Below are positions 49,509-61,700 of a stretch of DNA of 64,000 nt, in pieces. The notes beneath the pieces were generated by a model, which saw only the letters and a list, made by a program, of their open reading frames with translations, did no database searches and was not told the origin of the DNA. Origin of the DNA: Panonychus citri (taxonomy: Eukaryota; Arthropoda; Arachnida; Trombidiformes; Tetranychidae); assembly GCF_014898815.1 (NCBI RefSeq), contig NW_026515473.1:682001-746000 (forward strand), in the 5' to 3' direction. Both the position numbers and the translations under genes were made by a program. Position 1 is the stretch's first letter. Every line of letters starts with the position of its first letter.

Positions 49509-50413
49509 TAAGAATTACAATTAAACACCTAAACCAAAACAATCAAGAGACAAAAATGAAAACCTAAATTCAAAAGTAAACATGTGACTCAAAGTTTCTA
49601 CTGCGCATGCGCAATTAAATTGTTACCTAAATTCAACTAATTTTCACAATTAAAACTCTTTGTAATTAACCCAATTTTTTAATACAATCAACAAGAAAAC
49701 AATATTCATAATCAGCTAATCATCGCTGATAGGTAAGATTAATTTCTTATTAATCAATTGGTCGTCTCTGGATTGTTGCCAATTGGGTTTAGTTTAATTT
49801 TTGATTAACTAATTGGATTTATTTTCATTTGCAACTAATCACAATTAACTGGATTATGATATTAATGAAAATACTTGAAAATTTTGTTATGATTTAATTG
49901 GAAATATAATAAAATGCAAATGAAATTATCTGATCAACAATTAATATTAATCAACAATTGAAACAATCACATACTAAAGTCCGATGTTTTAATTAATTAC
50001 ACTCAAAAAAAAGTTAATTAATTGACACATTAAGTTAGTACGAAGCCAATTGATTAATTTTGGAAACTCCTTTCATTTTGATCATTTATAATTGTCAATT
50101 ATCACAACAATTACAAAGATTATTAACAATTAACAATACTATCAAAATCTTCTCGGTAGCTGCTCAATAAGATAAGATTAATCAAATTACCAGGGTTGTT
50201 AATTGTTATGATTAGTTTGTGGAAAAAAAATCACTATCAATTAAATTACATTTAATCACCTCATTAACCAAAGTTAAATTGATCATAATTATCATGGTGC
50301 TTTTGATTAGAGTGGTAAAAGTTTGAGTTTATTTTTCTTGATTGAGTTTAAATTGTCTCATAATCCATTTGAATTTTGGTCAAATTGGTTAATCATCGAT
50401 AAAAATTATCATC
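49509..50413. promoter_or_regulatory. Divergent intergenic region DUS1L / SLC46-like
   Basis: 905 bases between divergent start codons. The DUS1L-proximal part contains an NRF1/Ewg palindrome; the rest is AT-rich with no recognised site. Confidence 0.5.
49602..49613. promoter_or_regulatory. NRF1 / Erect wing binding site
   Basis: TGCGCATGCGCA is a perfect 12-base palindrome matching the NRF1 consensus YGCGCAYGCGCR, which the fly orthologue Ewg also binds. In an AT-rich genome such a site is unlikely by chance. It sits about 95 bases upstream of the DUS1L start codon, the normal position for NRF1 in housekeeping promoters. Confidence 0.8.
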
Positions 50414-53084
50414 ATGGTTAAGCCTAAGGAGATGATTGAATTGATTAAATTGCTTCGTATTGATGTTTACATGGCTTTATTCATGTTCGGCTATGGTGTT
50501 TATCAAGTTCCCAATGTTGAACTTACTCAGTCCAAAATTTGTCTCAATGAACTTGGTCAAGATGAAAGTCTATGTGACAATTTATCTTCCGGTGAAACTT
50601 CAACAGCTGAGATTCAGTCTCAGGTTCTGATCGGTGCCACATCGATTCACAATTATCAGACTTTGGTGGCCACAATTCCAGGAGTAATTCAGTCGTTTTT
50701 CTTTGGCTATTGGATAGATAAATATCCATCTCATATAAGGTCACTTTTGATTCTTCCATGTGTCGGTGTTTTAATTCAATCGCTTATCATGATTTACCAG
50801 TGTATCTACTTTGATGTAGGTGAGTAATTAATGCACTTTAACTGCTTGAGAATACAACAATTAAACATCTCAATTGTTTTCTATTTTGTTTTAAAGCGGT
50901 CATCTATTCACTTTGGGCTTACCTCTCACTTGGTCTCGGTGGTGGTCAGTCTTTGGTTCTTGCTGCTTCCTTTACCTATGCAGCTAAAAAAACGCCTCAA
51001 AAATTTAGATCAGTAAGATTTGCCATCGTTGATTTATTCATATTTACAGGTAATTAATTTGATTCTCCAAGTAATTAATTCACTAACCAATGGAGCTACA
51101 ATTCAAGTCAAGATCACCTCTTAGGTTGCTCTAATTTGAGTTCAGAATATTATTAAGATTTGGTCCAGTAGACTAATTTACTAATTGTTTAGTTAGTTTT
51201 TGCTGCAATCAAATCCACAAAGCTATGAGGCTTATGAGGATAATAATCAGGTGTGATATTTTAATATCAAGGTCATTTAGGCTGTTCTGTTAATATAAGG
51301 GTTCATTTGATGATCTGAATCAAATTTAAAATAAAAAATGAAGCAGAAAACGTGGTGGTAACTTTGTAACAACCTCTCCAAGCAATTGAACTTTTCAAGA
51401 AGTTTAGGAAATGCAATGCCCTCATCGAAAGGACAAAACACTCCAGTTGATTATCGTAATGCTATTAGATTGGGACTACGGGATCGACCGAAGATAAATC
51501 TTCATGTATTCCTGTAACTAAATGTGCTAAAAAGTTGCTACCTTCACCCTTTGCTTCATTATTGATTCTCGTCTTTACATGAACTTGAAATTTTATCTTA
51601 ACAGAATGATCGGAATGACCTGAATATAAAAATATGACAATTGAATATTTTCCAAACTCTCAGAGCTCGAATCTGAAGTAGAAACACGAAAATCAATCAC
51701 TTATTAAAATTTCTGTCAACCTTAACACGTGAACATCAATGAATTGACAATTAGCCAAAGATAATCAACTTTGTACCAGAATTAAACTTAATTAGATTTA
51801 AGATTGGGAGCATTAGGAATTTAAAATTTATCACTTAATGATAATCATTGGGTAACAAACTATTTTTTTCCAATTCAAATATATCACATGAAAGATATAC
51901 ATTAATTGCTCTTACAAAATTGCTAGATTAAATTGCTAGAGCAATTCAATGCTGATTAGAGAGTGCAATATGATGTAAACTAATTCTAATCTGGGTAATC
52001 TCGTTAATCTGTTTCTTGTAATCATTTTATCCATTCATGCAGCTTATCCGATCGCCGTGATGTTTGGTGGGAAAATATTGGCCGCACAAACGTGGTTTGG
52101 CCCAGGAAAACGTAATTTTACCGGCGTATTTGCAACGAGTGCGATTACCATGATAATCGCCATAATTTGGGCGATATATTTCATCGATGATTCTGTTTCT
52201 AAATCAGATAAAACCATCGCTGTACCAACATCATCATCTGCAACAGGGGAAACATCGATGACAGAAATTGATCTTGCCGATGGTGAAAATAAGGTCGATA
52301 ACGTTCAATCGAATGACAAAATAGGAGCTTGGGCAATTGCTGCCGATATATTTGACTTCAATAACGTTAAAACTACAATGAAAACTTTCCTACGTGATCG
52401 TCCCGATAATGGACGTAAAAAGGTCACTTTATTAGCCTCGAGTGTTTTACTCGTTTTCATAAGTTTAATTAGCGAGTCAATGTTTGGTTTCCAATATACG
52501 GAGAAAGCATTTCTCTGGGATTACCAGAAATACTCAAATACTTATGGCTACATTCAACTAATCCAATCATTTGGAACCATTAGTGGATCCATGTTATTCA
52601 AGAATACTTTTAAATTGGACGATGCCGAAGTCGCAGCAATTGGGATATTATCTCATCTCATTGGTAATCTAATCAAAGGTATACCAACAGTTGAATGTTA
52701 TATCATTGGCTCGTTAGCATTTTGTTTATCTGGTATCGCAATTCCCGCGACTCGATCATGTCTCACTCGAATCATTGATTTCAATGAGATCGGTCAAATT
52801 TTAGCAATGATTTCATGTATGCAAGCATTGGGACCACTTTTGCCAGTATGCAGACCACGGCAATTTTCAAGGCCACAATTGACACCGCACCAGGGACAAC
52901 TTATCACTTTCTAGCAGTTTCCGTGATAGTCCCGTTAATTATTCATCTATGGGTCAGTTTGACCAATAATTCACTGGAAGAAGATGCCAATAAATCAACC
53001 AAAGTGAGATTTGAAATTGGTGATGGCAAAGAATCAGTTAACATTCAAGGATTAAGTGAAACTCGAGCTGAAGATAAACTTTAG
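50414..53084 (+). pseudogene. SLC46-type (proton-coupled folate transporter-like) MFS transporter with a frameshift near the 3' end
   Basis: Exons: 50414-50819, 50897-51049 and 52043-53084, joined in phase 1. Early block: IDVYMALFMFGYGVYQVPN, an extracellular loop with Cys residues, and FFFGYWIDKYPSHIRSL, the MFS A-motif region. Exon 2 gives the Gly-rich helix YLSLGLGGGQSLVL and FRSVRFAIVDLFIF. Exon 3 continues with FGGKILAAQTW, a long charged loop, then helices through CLTRIIDFNEIGQILAM. Near 52843-52846 the frame breaks: frame one ends with a short unrelated tail and stop at 52912-52914 (476 residues), while the next frame continues the family sequence (AIFKATIDTAPGTTY, then two membrane helices) to 53084. 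Restoring one base would give about 533 residues. The rest looks intact, so a sequencing error, a polymorphism or a recent inactivation are all possible. Confidence 0.75.
51050..52042 (+). other. Intron 2 of the SLC46-like gene, 1 kb
   Basis: AT-rich with a less AT-rich middle (about 51200-51720). No exon or recognised repeat; joining exons 2 and 3 directly preserves the SLC46 alignment. Confidence 0.5.
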
Positions 53085-54471
53085 ATCAACAATTAAGTAA
53101 AAAAATCACTTTTTATATAATCAAAATTGACAATCAATCAAAATACAAATCATATGGAATCACATCCATCAATTAACAAGAACATTAAATTGGATGAAAA
53201 AAAAGTCCATTGATTAGTTTTCACACTGACAACTTTTAAATTGATTATTGTAATCTAATTTTAGATGATTAAATTAAACTATTTTTCACAACAACTATTA
53301 ATAAATTAACATTTAACTCTGAATGATTGATTAACTATGAGATTGAATTAATTGGTTGAAAAGTAGCTCCAATTACCAGGTAAACTTGAATAATGGATAA
53401 TTGTGTTGATTGAATTGCTTTCATTCAACATTGATTAGGATTCATCATTAATATTAATGATCTGTTGATTGTTATACAATCAGTGATAATAGTTTGTTAG
53501 GTTTACCAGTAAATTTAAAAATCTCAAGTAAATATTACATGAACTCCATGATATTAACCATGTTGACCATGATGGAAACTAAATATGATTACATATCGGT
53601 AAGTATTGAAGAAGATGTATAAAAAGACCAATTCATTGAGAGAATCTCGAAAAAGCATCTTTTCCAAAAGTTTTCATTGATTTTTATCTTTTATCATTCA
53701 GACCAATAACATGGAGAAGATAAAAGATGATCAGAGATGATCAGAGATGGGGGAAGACTAAAAACACGCCGAATCCACTCCATGGTTAACAAGGTGAGAA
53801 TATACATGTAACTCTAATGAAGATACTTCAGGTTTTTCACTATTCCAGTTACACTGAATTCTGTTGATTCTGTCAGGAGAAAAACTCAACATCATTTTAT
53901 CTCCTTCTTTTGATACCTTTCTCACTCTCAATCTCTCTCTCTCTCTCTCACTCACTCTAATCTTCATTCTCTTCCTGGTTACCTTTTTATCAACAACAAT
54001 TTAATCAACTATTATCTTCATCATTGTTTTTTTGTCTTCTATTAATTGTTGATCATAATTGATGAAGAAACGAAAAATGTTGAGAATGAAAAGTTTATCA
54101 TGAACACAACTCAAAGAAAAAGTAATCAAAAGTAAAAATCGTCATCAACATTAATCAGTAATTTGATTTCAATCACTGCCTTTTGTTTAAATGGTTAAGT
54201 AATTAATCATCGTTAATTAAGATACTTTATCAGTGTTGATTTACATTTGTTAATTTCTTCAATTAATCATCTTGTTCGAGTTTTATTTTCTCGTGAGTTC
54301 TAATTGGATTACCAGAGACGATTAAAAAGTAAATCTTATCATGTAATCATCGTCTTAATGGACGGAACATCATGGTAACGGCTTTTGGCCTAAGTACAAT
54401 TTACTAAAAAGTGGATCGGGTAAACACTTTGATACCACTGTAAAAGGTTGTGAGGGGCAAAGGGTATTAAC
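53085..54471. other. Intergenic region SLC46-like / Corin-like
   Basis: AT-rich. A CT run lies near 53930-53950. The open frame at 53758-53967 (minus) translates this simple repeat and is not supported. Contains the promoter and 5' UTR of the Corin-like gene. Confidence 0.5.
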
Positions 54472-54500
54472 ATGGTTAAAAAAGTTCGAGGTGAATCTTC

Positions 54501-54534
<34 letters not shown>

Positions 54535-57500
54535 TCGCCGTCATCAAATTCTGAGGGACCAATCGAAGAAAGTAAAAGTCGAAACATTGGATCTCGAACT
54601 TTACCTCAAATCGATCATCCATCTATTAGTGATTCAGGACAAGCTAAGAAATTGAAAACTGAATTACAGGGTAACACTGATCCGGAACTTGCTGTTCAAA
54701 ATTCAGGTAAAAGTTCATTGGTATTACCTAATAAACATTCATCGATCGCCTCATCAACACCCCGAGTTTCGAGGTTCAATTTTAATTGGACTAAAAGTTG
54801 CTCGTCTTCTGAAAGGCAACCATGTTATTGGCGCTTGGTTACACTTTTTTTAGTATTCATAAGTTTTACACTTCTCTCAATTGTTGCTTATCATCAAGGT
54901 GAGATAATTAATCAACTTAAACATTAAGATCAAGTGATAATTAATGAGGACACAATGTCAGTTAATGTTACATCAATTATAAGATTAAATTGATTAAAAA
55001 CATGACGTTTAATTGATCATAATTCTTACCCTTTGATTAAATTGAATTAATCAAAAAGGTATCGATTTGATTGATATAATTTCCCACAAATTGGAAATTA
55101 AATTTACTGTTACAATTAATTGAGGGGCAGAAATATTTGTTCAATTTGTTCATTTGTCTGGAAAATAACATGAGCGCAAATATATAAATTCAGCTCATGA
55201 TATTAACTTCAGATCAATTCAGTTACGTATTTTTTACCATTTGTATTTACATGATAAAAATAATTTAGAATTCAAGTTATTGATTAGATTATATTGGAAA
55301 TTTATTCTAATTTTAATCGAAAAATTTAAATTCATTACATAAATAAGTGAAAAAAATACATTTTTACTTCAGAAACTAATACAATGTCCATGGAAATGTT
55401 CAGATTGAGCTGGAAAAAAAAATGTACAGATAATTAATGAACTTTTCCCGCTAAGTCACAACCAACACCCTGTATTTGAATATGTCTATTCATGTATAAA
55501 TTGAGCTAAGGATTGAATATTACCACACGAAAGTTGATATATATATCTTTTGAATTCAATTTCACTGATCAATAATAAGATCATGAAAAATTTCAACTCT
55601 CTGCATGCAAAAATTTCCAGAATCACCTTAAGCATTTAAATTACTTTTTGTACTTGAGTTTTTTTCTTCTTGTATTCTACCTATAAAAATTATCTCTAAA
55701 AGCTCAGATACAATGTTATCATCATCTTCATCATGATCTATCATGGTTTGTTCATTATTATTCATAAAAACATGTTGTGTTTCCCATAATATTGAAACTT
55801 TTTCACCAAGAACAAGAATTGTTGTTGACATGAGTGTAATTGGAAAGCAACATATAACACAAAAGGATCACAATTGTAATACAATCAAACAAGAAGAGGA
55901 TAAAATAAATAAAAAGTTCAGTTGAGAATCTGATATCTCACTGATACTTGAGAAAACAAAAATGTATTCCTAATGATTCAAATCATGTTATTCTTGGAAT
56001 GAAATTTGATATACTCAACAAAAAAGTAGAAGAAGAAGAAAAAAACTCCAAGTACATGATGGAAGTTCCGTAAAATCAGTAAATCAATTGATTCTTTTTG
56101 TTTATATTCAACTGTTATCATGGTTTCTATTACACGATTCCAATGGTGGTGTTGGCAATTTATTAACAATTGAATTCATTACAACTGTACAATCAACTAC
56201 AGGAAGAGCAAAACTTTTCCTCAACCACTTTCTTAATATTTTTCTTTACTAATGGTAAATGAAACTCAAGTGGTTTTTATTTATTCATGATGATTTCATG
56301 GTAACTTAAATTGAATAATCTCTCATTAACCGTCAAGAATATTGAGTAAATAGGAAAATTACATAGACACAAACAAGAAGTAACAATTTAACTGGTTCTT
56401 ATTATTAATTCGTCTGATCCAATGAACGAAATTCCAAATCAATAATCTAATACTATTTAGTTAATTGTGTTTCTCTCATTCTCTCTCTCTCTTTTACTAT
56501 TCTTAACCATAATTAACCAAAATAGTAGGAAAACTTTTGGATCCCATGGTGATTACTCATGATCGACATGATTGCGTCCCAATGAAAGTGGCTTTTTGTA
56601 TAAAGCACAACGTACGTTATTCACATGTTACCTTACCGAAATCAATTGATGGTGAAATAAACCAGGAAACAATTAACATACAATTAACTGAATATGATCC
56701 AATTCTAAGCGTTAAATGTTATTCGCTTCTTCCTTTGTTTCTTTGCTCATTATCAACTTCCTTCTGTAACTCAACATCCCAACCAATTAAACCTTGTCGA
56801 AGCTTCTGTAAAGGTAAATATAATAATAAGATAATATCTCTCATCAATTATCTCTATGAACCATTTAGATGAATTTGATATAAATTCACTAAAATTTGCA
56901 TAAAAATCTAGTCAATTTTTGCCAGTAGAAATTGAAATTATCTTTACTTTTATTATCGAGTTTATAATAAGGGATAGAAGGAAATTGAAAATTTTAATTA
57001 ACTTGAATTGCTTTTATTTGAGGGAAAAAACTTAAACAATTATCACATGAATTTTTATTAACCAAAGTTTTCCTGTTTCTCTGAATAAATCATGACAATA
57101 TCACAAATTAGGTTAACGTTTTATTTTTCAAACGATAACCGAATTAGTTTAGTTCTGAGAAGGATTTTACTTTATCCAAAAGATGAATAGATGAAAACAA
57201 TATTTCATCTTTCGAGGGAAAATCCACTCAACATCGAACAAGAATTATTCAGGAATTTCAAAGGTTCAAGGTCATGCTCAACTCGAACGATTAGTTCAAT
57301 TGAGCTTACTAATCCTTCCAAGTTGAAGATAAACATCAAAATATTGATGTGTTATCTAAATAACATAGGATCGGTCATCTTGACCCGGTTTGACCTGACG
57401 ACTATTCTCAAAGGTCCGAGCCCGAAATCTTACCAAAAACTTTTATAAGATGAGTAACTGACTCCAAGTCTATTTGCGATATCAATATAATCGTATCATC

Positions 57501-58720
57501 CCAGATGATTTCATGTTGACCAGAAAATCGCCATGATAATCAAACAGATTATTCAGTTTCAAATTCAAAAGAGAAAAAAATTAACGAGGTAAAAAAAAGA
57601 GTATCGAAAATTGGATGAACAGTAATCAAGTTTTATCAAATTTTTTTTCTCTCTTGATGATTTGCTTTGATTGGACACTTCTTTCCAATCACGGTAATGG
57701 TCGATCTTCAATCTCTTTCAGTTTTCCTTCATCTTCCAATGTTAAGCCTCAATTCTCAATTGTAAAGTACTCCCATTGATCTTCCCTGAAAATCACGAAT
57801 TACATTGAATGTTATTCTTTATCAGTTCCATCATCATCATCATCATGTTTCACCTTGTTTTCCAATCTCTCCCATCAAGTAACTCTAATTGCAAATCAAA
57901 GTTGCCAATTGCATTAACCAGGGAAAAAAGGAGTAAACTGAATTTCCGAATCTGGATCACCAAATGAATCTTCATCTTCATCTTCATCTTCATCTTCATC
58001 TTCATCTTCATCATTCAGTTGAAATCTTTTCTCTTGTGGATTTTTTTCTTCTCCATTGTACTTTTCTGGTTTTCTCTCTCAATTCATGTTAGTTTGTTTT
58101 AACCTTTTTCCTTCCTCCTCAAAGAATAACAAAAACAATTCATCCCTCGAATATTTTCAATTCTAGATCATTAGTCTCTTCTCTCTTTGTAGTACCAAAC
58201 CTTATTTACGTAAGATTCACGAGCTCAGTGTCTCGGTGAATGCTGAGCATGATAAGGATCGCAAATGATTGAGTATTATCACCCAAGACACTTCACAAAG
58301 TTATCACAAGAAATTAGCATTATCATCAGAAACAATCCACACCCTCTCATCCTTAATGGTGGAAAACATCATGTATTTAATTTGCTTCTTCTCTTACTGT
58401 TTGTTTCTTTGTTTCTTCTATCTTTCTCTTTCCTCCTTCCTTTCCACCCAAATTCAGCTTCACCTTGAAATCTTATTCAGCAAAAGAACTTTACTTTTTT
58501 TTCTTCAACCACTTTTCTTATATGTATTTCTTTTTTCCACCTTATTCAGCTTCTTCAGATTCTTAGTTACCTTTTCTTTTCTTTTCACCTTCTCTTCCAC
58601 TTTCCCCACAGTTTGGTATTATCATCATTCCTTATCATCTTCTTCTACCTTTCTCACTCAGATCAAATTCATCTTCTTATCATGTTAACCCTCATGAAAT
58701 GAATCTGATCGATTATGAAT

Positions 58721-58757
<37 letters not shown>

Positions 58758-61700
58758 CCTTAATACCATCAAAGAAATTTGTCTATTCGTTGAAACCCTT
58801 TACCGAATTTTTTTCTTCCTCAATTATATTATTCATCCCTCATGAAATTCAATTGAATCAGCATGAGTTTATCTCTCATTTGGTTTATTTATTGTTATCA
58901 TTATCTACTATTTTCCTTATTCCTTTCCTTTCCTCTATTTCTATCACAGTTTTCTGGATGGAAAATCATAATCACAATATTATCCTCATCTCATTAGCAT
59001 TTGAGACTCTTTTCAATTAACCTTACGATTAATATTATTACAAGAACATGTATAAATACAAATACAAGAATAATATAATCTTGATGATAATGATAATATT
59101 TACAAATGAATATAAAACTAATTCCATTATTATTATTAATAATCTGCAATTAGATAGTAAAAATATTTTACTTTTGTAAACAACGTAATACCTTTGATGT
59201 TATGTAAATTTATGAATGAAAAGTGTCGATATAATTGAAAAATGAATCAACTAATGAGAGAGACGATGCTAATATGAGTTTTTCATGAATTCCCAGTAAT
59301 ATGAGTAAAAGAATTTGCTAATCTAAACAATCGTAATTTACTATGCTCATTGTTTGATAAAAGGTATTACATGATAAAGGTAAAAGGATGATACTGAAAA
59401 ATGAATGAATGTTTTATAAGACAGAAGAGAGAGAGAGAGAGAGAGATGATGATGATGATGATGATGATGATAAATTAGATACACTCATGATGATGATAAG
59501 ATGAATTGAAGCTTCAAAAAAAAGTTCTCAACCATCTGCCTATCAACTGAACCCATGGAAAGTTCAAGTGTTGATTGTAACCAGGAAAAATAAAATATCT
59601 GAACATTATATTAATATATTAAAGATGATTGGTTAATAATGGTGAGATTTGGTGTGAGAAATGATGATGAGGAATAAGAAATAAGGATGAGGATGATAAG
59701 TGAGGTTAACATGAAAGATGGAAGAGGAAAATGTGTCATGCAATGTTGATCTAACAAGGATTCAAGAGAAAATATTGAACATTTGAAGAGATTCAGTATT
59801 CAGAATTGCGAGTAAGATGAAATATCATTATCACGAAGTTATTAACAATTTATTCACATATACATATGATAGTTATCAATGTACATTGATAACCCATGGT
59901 AAGGAAAATAATATTATCATTGTTGACAAATATACATGATAAAAATAAGAGGATAAGGAGGACAGGTTAAGGTGGGAACAAGGAAGAGGTGAAGTGTTGA
60001 CCAATCATGAATAAATCTTAGTGCTGGTTGATATCTATTGGAATATATAATTGATAAAGCTCAGATTATTCAAGTGCTGAAACTATGAAACATTTCATTA
60101 AATTCTGATAACTACTCACCTTGAAAGGATAATCAGATGAGAATCATTTTTGACATTTCATTTGGACTCTAATAGGATTTTCTGTATATATCAAACTTTT
60201 TTTTTCTTCTTTTCTTTTCAATGAATATAATGATGATAATGATGGAGGAAAACTGGGAATATTAATGATCCAAGTTGAGGTTATTTTCAGTTTGATAAAG
60301 AAAAGTTATCGAGTGAGAAATATACAGACAGATTCTGATGATAGGAGGGAGAATAGGAAAAAGAATCGTGAGAGAGTCATGATAATAATAAATTACCTGA
60401 GGCATTGGATTCTGTTGTATAATGATAATATATATATATTATTGTGGTTCCTCTTTGTTAGATTCATTCATTTCAAATAGTAAATTTGATATTTCCTCCA
60501 TTTTTCTTGTAATTTCCTTACTTGAGGCTAACTTTTTTTTCCCAGGAACTTTTATTTATAACCTCCCAACAGAAATCATATAATATCATATTCTAATGCT
60601 AAAAGTAAAGGAGGATTTCATTTATATTGAATGATAATGGTAATCGTCTAATCGAGTTGAGGTTAAAACAAAAAGCAATTCAAGAATCTTTTGTTTATTC
60701 TGGTTTAGAGATGATCAAAAATCATACCAGTGAAAATAATGTTCAACTTTATGTATATTGAACTATCCAATTTCATGGAGATTCTGAGATATTATCAATT
60801 GGAACTGTTTGATTAACTAAAATGATATTTTCTCTTCTTATTTATCAACAGAGGCTCTTCGTCGATGTGATTTTTTTCTCAGTGTATTCTCATTGGAATG
60901 GCCTTCAGAAATTGATTGCGATCAATATACAGATAATCCAGATCCTGATGTATGTATTGGTTTTCGAGATAATCAACGATTGATTCGCAAAAATCGAGGT
61001 AAATTTGCCAAAAGGGAATATTTAATTGGTCCAATTTACTTTGGTCAATTGAAACTGTTCAAAGAGATAAAGTTAATTAAGTTTAACATCAATTGATGTT
61101 TTTTTCTTCTTCATCATCTCCTAATTACTGATGACATTTATCAAGAACCTTTTGAACAACTTGTAATCAACACATTATTTCAATTCAATTTATTCAAATC
61201 TCTTGGGGTCAATCGTGAAAACTTCATGGAGTAACTTTTTCATGTTTTCCATGAACGAATTGACCATTTCAGTTTTAAAAAGCAAGAATTCTGATTGAAT
61301 TATTGACAATCTTGACTCTTACCCAAGTAATACAAATAGTACATCAAAGTTTAAATTATTAGGATGATCAGAAAGTTTTGCACGAAAAATTACTTCCATA
61401 TTAAACATTGAATTACGCAAAATTCACTGATTTGAGAGAATTAAATGTTTTTAATTTTATAAAATGAGAGTTTTTTATTTCTTAATCATTAAGTTAATCA
61501 AAATTTGAAAATTTCCTTCCAGGCCAAAATTAACGGCAAAAATTACCTAAAAATTTTTTTTTCTCGTCGACTCTTTTGAACGGGCTTAAAGTGGCCTTAA
61601 AATAATTTTTTCAATATTTTTTGATCATTGGACTAAAATTCAGTAATTTATCTTTATCTGTTGAAAATTTCAACAATTAAATAATCATAATTAAAGAGAA

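Larger units (their letters stand above)
56814..60851 (+). other. Corin-like intron 2, 4 kb, microsatellite-rich
   Basis: Splits the frizzled domain. Contains a CTTCAT hexamer array, GA and GAT runs (listed separately) and CT-rich tracts whose translations give several non-coding open frames (58265-59020). No additional exon seen. Confidence 0.6.

Noticed and set aside
52845..52871. A tiny intron explaining the SLC46 frame change
   Set aside because: GT...AG strings of 8 or 26 bases would restore frame, but both are too short for a spliceosomal intron and the longer one would delete conserved residues.
58265..58688. Two overlapping ORFs in Corin-like intron 2
   Set aside because: Pyrimidine-rich intronic sequence read in two frames; Phe/Leu/Ser composition only reflects the base bias.
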